DNA of 64,000 nt from Ichthyophis bannanicus (Eukaryota; Chordata; Amphibia; Gymnophiona; Ichthyophiidae), in the NCBI GenBank assembly GCA_033557465.1, contig CM066033.1, positions 380,563,289 through 380,627,288 on the forward strand, written 5' to 3'. The notes under the pieces were generated by a model. The model had not been told where the DNA came from and ran no database searches. It was given only the letters and a program-made list of their open reading frames with translations. Positions 43,148 to 53,440 of this stretch are shown in pieces (position 1 is the stretch's first letter; each line of letters starts with the position of its first letter). The position numbers were made by a program, and so were the translations under genes.

Positions 43148-43673
43148 TGTGGTAGGCTATGGCCTATGATAGCCTGCAAATATGAAAGGCCTGTAAGTTA
43201 GGCCCTGATTCCAACCCCCATCTGAGAAGAACCAAGGATCTGTAAAAGTTTGAGAAAGCTGTTTTAAACTGCTTAACAAGAGGTTTTTCATGAATTCATA
43301 AATCCTTTATTATTCTCTTGTGTTCTGATGATAGAAATGTTTCAAAACTTGCATTCCTAGAGCTAGAAACGACCTTGCAGTAGAATTGTATCCATGTCTA
43401 GAAACTGTACCATTGTTAGAATAGCCTGGGAAGGGGGAACTGGGTGCTAGGCCCAGGAAGGGTCTCCAATTGGACAAATGCAGGGGGCGTTGGGACCAAC
43501 AGAAAGTCTGCATGTATCAAACTGGAAAGAAATGTATAAAATGAATATGTTTCTGTAAGAACTTTGCTCAGTCCTTTTTGAAGCTCGACTATCTGGGCCT
43601 TGTGCACAATAAATTGGCTTGGACCCTGCAATTGACTCCTGGATTTATTCATTGTCTGCACTTCGCTGCTTCA
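43148..43673 (+). repeat. 3' LTR of ERV2
   Basis: 526 bp, TGTGGTAGGC to CTTCGCTGCTTCA, with TATAAAA near 43534 and AATAAA at 43609-43614. It is very close to the 5' LTR apart from the 5' insertion. It is followed by the GGTA duplication and satellite block 4. Confidence 0.94.
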
Positions 43674-44690
43674 GGTACACCCCTAAACAAAGACATAGCG
43701 AGGGGTGACCTGCACAGAGCGGTGGGTACACCCCTAAACAAAGGTATAGAGAGGGGTGACATGCACAGAGCGGTGGGTACAGGCCTAAACAAAGACATAG
43801 AGAGGGGTGACTTGCACAAAGCGGTGGGTACAGGCCTAAACAAAGACATAGAGAGGGGTGACATGCACAGAGCGGTGGGTACACCCCTAAACAAAGACAT
43901 AGAGAGGGGTGACCTGCACAGAGCGGTGGATACACCCCTAAACAAAGACATAGAGAGGAGTGACCTGCACAGAGCAGTGGGTACACCCCTAAACAAAGAC
44001 ATAGAGAGGGGTGACCTGCACAGAGCAGTGGGTACACCCCTAAACAAAGACATAGAGAGGGGTGACCTGCACAGAGTGGTGGGTACACCCCTAAACAAAG
44101 ACATAGAGAGGGGTGACCTGCACAGAGTGGTGGGTACACCCCTAAACAAAGACATAGAGAGGGGTGACATGCACAGAGTGGTGGGTACAGGCCTAAACAA
44201 AGACATAGAGAGGGGTGACCTGCACAGAGCGGTGGGTACAGTCCTAAACAAAGACATAGAGAGGGGTGACCTGCACAGAGCAGTAGGTACACCCCTAAAC
44301 AAAGACTTAGAGAGGAGTGACCTGCACAGAGCGGTGGGTACAGGCCTAAACAAAGACATAGAGAGGGGTGACCTGCACAGAGCGGTGGGTACAGGCCTAA
44401 ACAAAGACATAGAGAGGGGTGACCTGCACAGAGCGGTGGGTACAGGCCTAAACAAAGACATAGAGAGGGGTGACCTGCACAGAGCGGTGGGTACAGGCCT
44501 AAACAAAGACAGAGAGGGATGGCCTGCACAGAGCGGTGGGTACAGGCCTAAACAAAGACATAGAGAGGGGTGACCTGCACAGAGCGGTGGGTACAGGCCT
44601 AAACAAAGGCATAGAGAGGGGTGACCTGCACAGAACGGTGGGTACAGGCCTAAACAAAAACATAGAGAGGTGTGACCTGCACAGAGCAGC
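43674..44690 (+). repeat. 51-bp satellite, block 4 (about 20 units)
   Basis: Resumes mid-unit at GGTACACCCC, the point where block 3 was cut by ERV2. CCCC variants dominate the first two thirds and GGCC variants the last third. There is one shortened unit near 44501. The last unit runs without a break into the CR1 3' end. Confidence 0.95.
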
Positions 44691-44767
44691 CATTCTAGCC
44701 ACCTTCTTAGCAAACTAGATGGACCATAATGGTCTTTATCTGCTGTGATGTACCAGGTTACTATGTC
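44691..44767 (+). mobile_element. CR1 LINE, 3' end after the satellite
   Basis: CATTCTAGCCACCTTCTTAG, AGATGGACCATAATGGTCTT, TATCTGCTGTGATGTACC and GGTTACTATG match, in order, the 3' end of the antisense CR1 at 55246-55330 (for example CTTTATCTGCTATCATATAC in that copy). This closes the CR1 copy opened at 1428. Confidence 0.85.
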
Positions 44768-44904
44768 ACTGTTACCCTTGGGTCGCTAACTGGGTCGCTC
44801 ACTATTGCCACTGACTGGTTAGCGACAGGTATCGCCCCCAGAACACCCCGATAATAAGCGGCTTGCATTGGGTTGTATAGCAGCATTACCCGGGACACTG
44901 AATA
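44768..44904. other. Short unassigned stretch
   Basis: Contains GACACTGAATATCCCAC, similar in type to the foldback debris at 1275-1330. Nothing else is recognised. Confidence 0.25.
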
Positions 44905-45480
44905 TCCCACTTAGAGGCATTTACACAGTTTACAGGTTTGTAAACCATGTAAATACCTTTTGATTATTGTGTCCTGAGTTTTTAGCATGGATTTGAACAG
45001 GGCCACAGATGGAGCCTGGTATACCGACTTTGTTCCAGACATAATGAGCAGCAAGGTAGAAAGATCGGTCTGGAGTTGGCAGTGGAAGAGAAGGGCACAG
45101 ATAGAAGGTTTCTGCCAGAAGAGCAAAGTTCCTAGAGAGGGGTGTAGGGAGAGGAGAGAAGAGAGGAAAGGTAGGGAGGAGCAGCCAAATAAAGGCATTT
45201 ATAAGTCAGTAGAAGTTTGAACTGGATGCAGAAACAGATAAGGAGCCAGTGAAGTGACTTAAGAAGAGGGGTGAGATGAGCATAGCGACACTGGTGGAAG
45301 ATTAGCCATGCAGCTGAGTTTTGAATAGATTGAAGTGAGATGATTCAGAGGAAGTTGCAATAGTCTGTACGTGAGGTGACTAGAGAATGGATGAGGGTCT
45401 TTGTAGTGTGTTCAGAAAGGAAGGGGTGAATTTTGCCAACGTAATAGACCCTCAGGAGCATCATCTCTGCCTTCCTGAAA
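44905..45480 (-). mobile_element. L2-type LINE fragment, ORF2 C-terminal region
   Basis: On the minus strand, decayed text follows the order typical of the L2 C-terminus: a stretch equivalent to TSRTDYCN near 45375, QNSAAW and PLLKSLHWLL near 45300-45260, then an open part (45198-44911) with LSSLLSLHPSLGTLLF and VALFKSMLKTQDTIIKRYL. It is related in layout to the fragment at 63141-64000. No 3' tail is visible. Confidence 0.62.
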
Positions 45481-46154
45481 CCTCTGCTCAAAAGAATCAG
45501 AGGCACTGAGAGAAGAAACTAAAATATGTTTGCTACTTAACTGGAAGATCCAGGCTATTAAGAGAACAGTGGCTTTGTCATATCAGTATTCCTTGTTTTC
45601 TCCATCTTGCATCAAAATTGTCTAAGCTGGTATCTTGTTTTAGTCTTGAAATGTTTCATTTGATGTATTATTCTGCCACTGCCTAAGCGGGGGATATAAT
45701 TCATCTCTGTCTTGATCTCCAATTCCCTGACCTCTGCCTTAGCTCCTACCTTGAGGCTACGATCTCTACCCCCCTCTGCATTACTTTGAGTTACTACAGT
45801 TGTCTATGGCTGCAACACTTGGTTTCTTCGCCTCTTTTGAGAAACCACAGCATTTGTGAATTTTCTGAACATTAATTCTTAGTACTGCAAATTCAGCTGG
45901 GTGAGCATCCTGCCACATTCCAAATCTAATGCTATAATGTGGGTAGAAATAGGCCACAGTTTCTCAATGCAGGGATCCTTAGTTGACATCAGCTGACCTC
46001 ATCTATCTTGTCTGTTTTTCACAACTGTATTGTCTGCCTGTAAAGGCTGTGTTATGCTTTCCATAACTTACACTAAGCCCTGTTTTTTCAATAATTGTCC
46101 TGAATTTTCCTCAAGACCCTATGTCGGAATAGCAGCTTTTATGCACATGCCTCA
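45481..46154. other. No recognised feature
   Basis: Moderately A/T-rich sequence with no coding frame I can support, no terminal repeats and no tandem repeat. It may be unique sequence or very old repeat. Confidence 0.4.
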
Positions 46155-46191
46155 CTTCCCTAAAGCTTTTCATCCATGTCCCTCCAGTCCA

Positions 46192-46283
46192 GTCCAGATA
46201 TACGGGTTCTGCCCATCCATCAGCAGCTAGAGACTGAATATTCAAAAACCTTGATGTCAGAGGATAAGAGACACTGTGCCCCC
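46192..46283 (+). repeat. Left inverted terminal repeat of DIRS copy 2
   Basis: About 90 bp starting GTCCAGATATACGGGTTCTG. The reverse complement, with about ten differences and small indels, is 51828-51918. A run of C follows (46279-46292). Confidence 0.85.
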
Positions 46284-46682
46284 CCCCCCCCAGACATTTC
46301 AGTATTTCAGTCTCCAGCAGCTGGTGGACCTAAGTCTGGTAGACTCTAGTCAGGGTTTTATTTTTGCTTATCTTGAATTCTGAAGAACTCCTTCCTGAGA
46401 ACAGAGGCTGGTCTGTAGTTTAAAAAAAAAAAGTGGCAGTCTGAAAGAGCCCTTCGGTGGGTGTCACTCGGCCTCTGCATGAGCACTGTGACCCATTAGG
46501 TCGGCGTGTGGTGGCTCTGTGAAGGAAGGAGGGTGGGTCATCAGCACCGCGGGCCTCCGTGACATCTTCCTCCTTCCTCTGCACTTCTTCTCTGTCTGGG
46601 TAAGTCCTTAATCTTGCACGAGTGTCGGTGGTTTCCCTTTTTATCCCTTTGGGTATGCACGGCTCTGGCACACGACATTGAC

Positions 46683-48205
46683 ATGTCTTCCAAGCAGGTC
46701 TGCACTGCATGCGGAACAAGAAGAAGTTCTCTTTCGGTGGCGGGCTGCTGCAAGGGCTGTAAAGCGGAGACTCATACCCTTGAGCAACTTGGAAAGCAGA
46801 TCCCTTCATCGGAACAGCCTAGTTCAGACCAGGGAGAGACTTCTGTCTGGCAGCGGGAGTTTTCCCGTGCTCTGGTCTTGGTGGCCATTTTGCCTGATGA
46901 AACAGCCGCAAGAGTGCAAGGTGCAAATGCCTCTGGGTCACGGCTGGTAATAGATATGGCCGTTGGGGCTCCTCTGGAGGCGGTAGGCACAAGAGGTTCC
47001 GAAACAGAGAAGTTTCTCTTCTCTCCCCCAGAATTTATTATTCTGCTCCATCGAGTCTTCCACTTGGAGCAGGAGAAGGGGACAGATACCTTCAGGATGT
47101 TTTTGCAGGTTCCCTGCAGCCCAGGAGCGGAGCTTCCAAGAGGGGACCCAGAAAACTGAGGAGGACTTCAGGAGATGGTGGTGTTTTCCAGAGCTCATCT
47201 CTGATTATTCTGATGATCGAGAGGACCCTATGGAGGGGTCCTTGGCTCTCTACAAGGATCCTGAATCCCTGGAGTTGGAGGAAGGAGAACTTCCCCCAGG
47301 AGAGGATCCTTGCATTATTCATGTCTTCTGTAAGGAAGAGCTTCTGCCACTCATTGCACAATCCGTTGGGGCTTTGAATATTCCCATCAAGACAACAGAG
47401 GAGTCATCATCTTTGGAGGACCCACTGTTGCAGGGCATGTGTATTCTGCAGAACTCTTTTCTGATTCACAAGACCATTATGTAGCTGATTGAGGCTGAGT
47501 GGGAGCTGCCAGAGGCCAATGTAAAATGGAGTCAGGCAATGGCCCGGTGTTATCCAATACCACTGGCAGAAAAGGACCTTTTTCGACACATACAGCAGAC
47601 TCTTTACTGCGGTAGCCAAGAAGACAGTCATTCCGGTATAGGGCGGAGTGGCCCTGAAGGATCTGCAGGACAGATGGCTGGATGCTGTGCTTTATCAGGC
47701 GTTTGAGGTAAACGCCTTGTCGCTGAGGGTGCTCATATGTGGCTGATCTCGTGCGTCACTGCATTGGCTGCAGGCACTGTTGGGGCAAAGCATCGGGGAC
47801 AATAACGATCCAGCAGAGTTGCCCAAGTCGGAATCTGCATCATCTTACCTGGTGGACCTTGACTACAACTTGGTAAGAACCTCAGCCAAGAGCATGGCCC
47901 TAGCGGTGGCGACACGCCCCTTTATGTGGTTGCGTGCATGAGCTGCTGACGTATCCTTGAAGATTCATCTTAGCAAGCTGCCATTTAAGGGGAAGCTTCT
48001 CTTTTTTGGTGAAGCGCTGAAGGAATTGGTTAAGGGATTCGGTGAGATCAAGGGTTCCCGCCTGCCCGAGGATAAGTCTCAGGGAGCGAAATCCCAGCAG
48101 CCAGCCCATGACAGGCTGAGAGATTTTTGGCACTTCAGAACCTCTCAGTATGCCCCGCCCCAGTGCAGATGCTTCCCCTATCAAGGCCTGTCCTTTCGTG
48201 GCTGA
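46683..48205 (+). pseudogene. DIRS gag (copy 2)
   Basis: ATG 46683 begins SSKQVCTACGTRRSS, with a CxxC pair and a second Cys cluster CCKGC, the zinc-binding head of DIRS Gag. The open stretch ends at 47157-47159 after PEFIILLHRVFHLEQEKG. It is followed by an acidic stretch in another frame (47230-47484, LELEEGELPPGEDP, then KEELLPLIAQSVGALNI), more decayed text, and the C-terminal capsid-like part (47957-48205, KLPFKGKLLFFGEALKEL, GSRLPEDKS). At least four breaks are present. It is more decayed than the gag of copy 1. Confidence 0.72.
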
Positions 48206-48379
48206 GGGCCAGCACACAGGGAATACACAGGTGGTTCTGCAGCCCCTAAGAAAGCCCAGTGAGGTGAGGCGAGCCCAGGAGGTGGTACAGCCAATAGGCG
48301 GCTGCCTACAGCAATTTTACCACTCCTGTGTCCAAGTCACTTTGGACCAGTGGGTCCTCGAGGTCGTCTGAGAGGGGTA

Positions 48380-49740
48380 CACCCTAGAGCTGCATTCGTG
48401 CTCTCTCCATGCAAGTCCCGTCTAAAAGTGAGTGTAGTGCAACAGACCCTTCAGCATTTGTTGGCCTTAGAGGCGGTGGTCGGCATGCCGAAAGAGCTCT
48501 ACAGCACCGGTCGATCTATTTCATGGTTCCCAAGAAGGAAGGGTCTTTTTGCCTAATTCTCAACCTCAAGCATGTAAACAGAGCGTTGCATGTACCATGG
48601 TTTCATATGGAAACCTTGCAATCCATTATGATGGCCGTACAGACGGGCGAGTTTCTCATGGCCCTGGATCTCAAGGAGGTGTACCTGCACGTTCCAATTT
48701 GACCGTATCACCAGACGTTCTTGCGGTTTGTGACCCCACAGGGACATTTTCAATTTCAAGCGATGTTGTTCGGATTGGCAATGGCCCCCTGAACCTTCAT
48801 TGGAGTTCACCAAGGTAATGGTGGTGGCAGCAACGACCCTGTGGAAGCGGGGGATCCTGGTACACCCCTATCTGGATGACTGGCTCAGTCAGGCAAAGTC
48901 TCAGGTGGAGAGCAAGAAGGTCACAAGGCAGGTCATGGAGTTCCTGCAGGATCGGGGCTTGGTCCTCAATTTGCCCAAGAGCAAACTGACCCCGTCACAA
49001 CGCTTGGTTTAACTTAGCATGGAGTTCGATATGGTCAGCGGGATTGTGTGGCTCCCTCTGGAGCATATTGCCTGCATACAGCAACAGCTGCGCCGGTTTC
49101 AATGGATGAAGAAGCCATTCGTGTGGCACTATCTGCAGATACTTGGCCTGATGACAGCGGCATTGAATTTAGTGCCTTGGGCTAGAGCTCACATGAGACC
49201 ATTGGAGGGGACTCTGCTCTCGTGCTGGTCTCCCCAGCATCATCCTTTGTCCAGGTAACTTCAATGCCCACGAGACATGAAGAACAGCCTGATGTGGTGG
49301 TGTTCCCATGAGCACATGCAGAAGGGAGTACCATTGGACACCCCAGAGTAGACAGTGGTCATGACAGACACCAGCCTTTCCGGCTGGGGAGCTCACTGTC
49401 AGGGTCAGGTCACTCAAAGCCAGTGGCCTGAGGTGGAGAGCCCCTGGTTGACCAACCGTCTGGAAATTCGTGTGATGTGGTTGGCAGCCCAGCCCTCCTA
49501 CTGGAATGAAGAGCAGTGCGGATATTCTCTGATAATGGATCGGTCGTGGTGTACATCAACAGGCAGGGCGGCACGAGAAGCCCTCTACTGGTGGTGAAAG
49601 TAGCTCTGCTCCTACAGTGGGCGGAAGAGCATCTGCTGCACATATGGTGGACACAGACAACATGCAAGCTGACTTCCTCAGCAGGCACCAACTGGATCCC
49701 ACAGAATAGTCTCTCATGGATTCAGTGTTCCACATACTGG
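48380..49740 (+). pseudogene. DIRS reverse transcriptase and RNase H (copy 2)
   Basis: RT motifs: IYFMVPKKEGSFCLILN and LKHVNRALHVPWFHMETL, then FLMALDLKEVYLHVPI with the first Asp, a stop at 48700-48702, FGLAMAP-type text across a shift, and YLDDWLSQAK with the catalytic pair (about 48869). RNase H: MTDTSLSGWGAHCQG (49358-49402), then in another frame FSDNGSVVVYINRQGG (49522-49570). The HVPI and YLDDWL boxes are standard DIRS spellings. Several frames are needed to read it, so it is non-functional. Confidence 0.8.
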
Positions 49741-50070
49741 TGCAGTGCTGATGGCAGCCGGTGATGGAGCTAATGGCATCTGCAGACAATGCAAAGGTGG
49801 GACACTTCTACAGCCGCAGGCATGAAAGGGTCGGAAGATTTGGATGCTCTGGCATAACCCTGGCCACAGGAAGGTCTCCTGTACGTATTCCCACCATGGG
49901 CCTTGCTAGTGCAGCACACCGACTGGACAATTCTGGTGGCTCTGGACTGAGTGAGACGGCCATGAAATGCCGATCTCGTCCAGTTGTCAGTAGCAAATCT
50001 ATGGCGGTTGCTAGTTCAGACAGATCTACTGTCTCAGGGTCAGATTCTAATGCCTCATGTGGATCAATTC
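49741..50070 (+). pseudogene. Dam-like region downstream of RNase H (copy 2)
   Basis: ELMASADNAKVGHFYSRRHE (49764-49825) parallels the DLFASQENAKC segment of copy 1. A Pro-Trp-Pro stretch and FPP-type text follow across frame changes. Supported only by order and this short resemblance. Confidence 0.5.
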
Positions 50071-50079
50071 TCACTTATG

Positions 50080-51300
50080 GCTTGGCTCTTGAGAGGGCAT
50101 GTCTAGGACAGAGAGGGTATTCTCCAGGTGCTATCTTGATTCTCTGAAAGTGAGAAAGCCCTTCACAACGCTGTCCTACATTCGTGTGTGGTGCATTTTT
50201 GAGAACTGATGTGACGGTCGGGGGCTGGTGGCCCTTTATTATACAGTGGCTGATGTACTGGGTTTCCATCAGGCTGGTCTAGACAAGGGCCTGGCATGTC
50301 CAAGTGGCAGATTTGGATGGCAAGCAGAGGGACGTATATTAATCTTTATTGACCAAAAACAGCCATTGGCCCGACACAGGCCGTGTTTCGGATTTCCCTT
50401 CTTCAGGGGCTAATATGGCTAAAACAAATCATAAATAAATCAAACAATACAAATTAAAAACAATTAAAACAAACTGGCTTAAATTGCGGACATAGTTGAA
50501 TGTATAAAAATTGTATGTGAACTATATATATGTATGGCGCCATTTTTAAAATGGTGAAACGAATAAGTACGGCTAACACAAAGACAAAAAGAGCTGAAAA
50601 ATACTTAAATAATAATAATAATGATAAATAATAAATTAATTGTCGCAATACAATCTATCCAAAAAAAATAATAAATAAATAATAAAATTTTAAAAATTAT
50701 TAAAGGAAAGAAGATTTTTTAAAAAAACATTTTAAAAGAATTTTTTGAAATAAATGATAATTAAATAAATAAATTAAAAATGTCTAAATTACACATACCT
50801 GAGTCAACAATATGTATAACCTAATCAAACAGGAATGTGACAATTTGTATCTCCAAAAGTGTGCTGAATAAAAGACAACCAATAAAACGATAAACATACC
50901 AATAATGAAATCCTATATAATTTAACAACATTCATCAAAAAATAAATTAATACATACACATATATATCAATAAATAAATAAATAAATTATTTATTGAAAA
51001 GCATTAAGTAAGAAATAAATCATGAATTATTAATTTAAGATCTCATATAAATAGATTGAAGTGTATGGATCCCTTTCGGAAGTCAGACAAGCTGTTCATC
51101 CTATTTGGGATCCTCGCAAGGTTGAGGCAACCTCCAAGGCTTCCATTGCCTGTTGGATTCGGGAGGCCATTGCTGCGTGTTACCTGTTACAGCATCGCCC
51201 AGTGCCAGCTGGACTACGTGCCCATTCTATTAGGGCACAGGCATTGTGGGTGGAGTTTTGACTCTTGCCCCCAGCAGAGATTTCCAGGACAATGACATGG
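50080..51300 (+). pseudogene. DIRS tyrosine recombinase (copy 2), split by a retroposon
   Basis: The N-terminal part is decayed (50080-50326). After the insertion, text resumes with EVRQAVHPIWDPRKVE, ATSKASIACWIREAIAA and GLRAHSIRAQALWVEF, where HSIR keeps the HxxR catalytic box that is lost in copy 1. After a stop at 51259-51261 comes EISRTMTWSSLHTFARHYW, with the candidate nucleophilic Tyr. The first catalytic Arg is not visible, so it either lies in decayed text or was removed by the insertion. Confidence 0.75.
50327..51055 (-). mobile_element. A/T-rich retroposon inserted in DIRS copy 2 (minus orientation)
   Basis: About 730 bp, about 80% A/T over most of its length, interrupting the recombinase. 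At its left edge the minus strand reads GAAGAAGGGAAATCCGAAAC then GGTCAATAAAGATTAATATAC, a polyadenylation-signal-like 3' end. GTAT flanks both sides (50333-50336 and 51062-51065), too short to prove a duplication. Family not assigned. Confidence 0.45.
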
Positions 51301-51430
51301 TCCTCCCTTCATACTTTTGCGAGACACTATTGGTTGACATGCAGGCCTGCCAGGATGCACGTTTTGGATCTCAGGTTCTACAGGTGGGGCTCGCTGGTCC
51401 CACCCAGGTTTAAGCACTGCTATTGTACAT

Positions 51431-51480
51431 CCCGTATATCTGGACTGGACTGGAGGCATGTGGGTGAAGGTGAAATTAGG
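51431..51480 (+). repeat. Internal complementary region of DIRS copy 2 (one half clear)
   Basis: CCCGTATATCTGGACTGGAC through TGGAGG is the reverse complement of the left terminus (46180-46206). The second half, GGTGAAATTAGGCCTGCC, resembles the terminus of copy 3 rather than a clear copy of its own right end. Confidence 0.7.
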
Positions 51481-51827
51481 CCTGCCCAGTATGCATTTGT
51501 TCAAGAGACTGATGGTGGCGAGTCCTCAGAAGTGCAGAAGGGTTGTGTGTGTGTGAGACGTTTGGAGCTTGCAGCTTGGGAGCACAGCCGAGTGTTGGCT
51601 TGGAGGGCTCTTAAAAAAAAAACAAGCAGAGGGACCAAACAAATGTCAGCAAAGCAAGAGGTACTCAGAAAATTCTGGCTAGAGGGCCCTTGCGTGTTCA
51701 GGAGCTGGTTATTGTCTCATCCCTTTAGGGTGAGTAGTGATGATTGTTTCTTGAGGAGTCTCAGGAATGGGTTCTTCAGACAGTAGTCTGCTGCTTTGTC
51801 AATAGAATACTGAGATGTCGGGAGGGG

Positions 51828-51918
51828 GGGCACAGCCTCTTATCCCCTGGCATCATCAAGGTTTTTGATTATTCAGTCTCCAGCTGCTGGTGGATGGGCA
51901 GAACTCATATATTTGGAC
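51828..51918 (-). repeat. Right inverted terminal repeat of DIRS copy 2
   Basis: Reverse complement of 46192-46283 (GGGCACAGCCTCTTATCCCC at its inner edge, TTTGGAC at its outer edge). Confidence 0.85.
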
Positions 51919-51964
51919 TGTACTAGAGAAACTGCATGAAAGAAAATTAGCAGGTAAGGCCTAT

Positions 51965-52080
51965 TCCTTATTGTCCCTACAGTCCAGTACCGCACCTGTG
52001 AGTAGTGTACCTCTTTCAGCAGCTTGGAGACTGAGTATGTCATCTTTTTGATGACACCAGTGTACTTATGCATCTGGCAC
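51965..52080 (+). repeat. Left inverted terminal repeat of DIRS copy 3
   Basis: About 115 bp ending GTACTTATGCATCTGGCAC. It matches the reverse complement of 54217-54338 with a few indels, for example an extra CTTGAGGAA in the right arm. Confidence 0.85.
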
Positions 52081-52617
52081 CGCCTACCAGCCCAAGTATG
52101 CTCAGTCTCCAAGCAGCTGGAGGAGGTAGTGAGCCAGGGTGCTGGACTCACTGAAAGGACAACTAAGGAGCATAGGTTTAGGCTAGGTTTTATTTTTATT
52201 TTCCTGACCTTGCAGAAGCTTGCTGTTTTTTGTTTCCTTTTAAAAAGAAAAAAGGTGAAGAGCTAGTGAGGAGTGTGGGAGCCAGTACAAAAGGAGTTTT
52301 TGACCAAAGAAGTAAATCTCCCCCCCACCCAAGGCATTTCAGGGGAGTGGTTGGAGGAGGCTTGGCTCCCGGGGATACCAACGGCTCCCGAACCTGTCAC
52401 CGGGTGAGGAGCCACCATGGTGACACACCCAGAGCACAGACGGCTTCCTGGGCACAACCCTCCCCTGGAGCGCTGAAGCCAAGTAGAAGCGGCTGAGTGC
52501 AAAGGGGGAGAGGAGGCATAGAAAGCGGTGGTCTACTCAGGTAAAGAGCAATAATTAAGGGGAGGCAAATGGAGCAGCAGATGAATGGCACACGCTGGTT
52601 CAGTTAAGGCAGTTTCA

Positions 52618-53440
52618 CATGGCGTCGGCGCATGGCCAGCAGCGTTCAGCGGTGTGGGAAGAACAGAGGAGCTGTCTACCTGTTTTCTCCCGCATAGGCC
52701 TGCACCTCATGTGGTTTTCCCGCGGCTTGTTTTTCGGGGGTGAAATTCTCATTCAGCGTCCCTCATTAGGATCAGGTGCAGCAGGGAAGTTGTTTTTTGT
52801 TCCGTTTAAGTGGGTTTCATTTCATTTTAACACTTTTCATTTCATTTTCATTTTCTTTCAGTCCTTTGGGTTAACCACATTGCCTTCATTTGCTGCCGGT
52901 TGAGTTCCCCAGTCTGGGCAGACCACGGTCCTTCCAAAATGCTGGCCAGTCTGCAGTACCTGGTATGCGGGACTTGGCATAGGGCGCTTTCTGAGATGGA
53001 CATTTGCCGGGCTTGCACGCAAGAGGCCACTTTGTTGGAACAGGACCTCCAGAGCCAATCAGGGCAAAAGAACCTCTCTCCATCACAGGAGTCCCAGGAC
53101 ACAAAAGGGCCCACGCTGACAGTACGAGAACCAGCTCTGGGACCCTCAACCATTACCGGACCCTCCAGGTTGGGGGGGTAGTGGGGCTCCCGGGGGATTT
53201 CTCGCCGGAGTTTGTCCTGCTCCTGCACAGGGCATTTTGCGTGCGCCAGCAGAGTTCCGGGGACAGCTCTTCAGTGCCAGAATACAGCATAAAAAGGAAA
53301 GAGGGTGAGACAGAGGCAGTACTGGCAAAAAGGCCTAGGTCTGCAGAGGACTGCCAGGTGCATTCTCCATTGTTGCAGGGACCGGACGAAGAAGTCCTGG
53401 AGAAGGAGCTTGACTTGCAAGGTGAGAGGAGGTCCGCGTA
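52618..53440 (+). pseudogene. DIRS gag remnant (copy 3)
   Basis: Stretches include MDICRACTQEATLLEQ with a CxxC pair (52997-53044), QESQDTKGPTLTVREPALG, and FSPEFVLLLHRAFCVRQQSS (53200-53260), which parallels PEFIILLHRVFHLEQ of copy 2. RSAEDCQVHSPLLQG follows. It ends in text that runs directly into recombinase C-terminal sequence, which marks the internal deletion at about 53440. Confidence 0.65.

Larger units (their letters stand above)
33170..43673 (+). mobile_element. Class I endogenous retrovirus ERV2, structurally complete but inactive
   Basis: A 10.5-kb provirus with LTRs at 33170-33983 and 43148-43673, PBS, leader, gag, pro, pol, env and PPT, and a perfect 4-bp duplication GGTA (33166-33169 and 43674-43677). 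Gammaretroviral features: the capsid entry YVPFSTTDLLNWK, one zinc knuckle, a pro-pol region in the same frame as each other, the GPY module in integrase, and an Env with CxxC in SU and a covalent-type TM. Secondary insertions lie in the 5' LTR (33632-33922) and env (41468-42251). Every gene has frameshifts or stops, listed per gene. Confidence 0.95.
46155..51944 (+). mobile_element. DIRS-type retrotransposon (DIRS copy 2), decayed
   Basis: Plus-strand gag, RT, RNase H, Dam-like and recombinase remnants lie between inverted terminal repeats (46192-46283 and 51828-51918), with an internal complementary region near 51431-51480. It belongs to a different family from DIRS copy 1: its Gag and terminal sequences are not alike, and it shares TCCAGTCCAGTCC and CAGTCTCCA motifs with copy 3. 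All genes are broken by stops and shifts. A retroposon interrupts the recombinase at about 50327-51055. The exact outer ends are uncertain by about 25 bases, and the right end abuts DIRS copy 3. Confidence 0.82.

Noticed and set aside
11385..44690. Long open frames of 145-354 codons on both strands across the satellite blocks, with 17-residue repeats such as GDLHRAVGTPLNKDIER or CRSPLSMSLFRPVPTAL
   Set aside because: The unit is 51 bp (17 codons) without stops, so frames stay open by arithmetic. They appear in several frames at once, start and stop at array edges, and are broken by 2-bp variant units.
11385..44690. CRISPR-like array
   Set aside because: Units are contiguous with no unique spacers, the genome is vertebrate, and the unit derives from a CR1 3'UTR.
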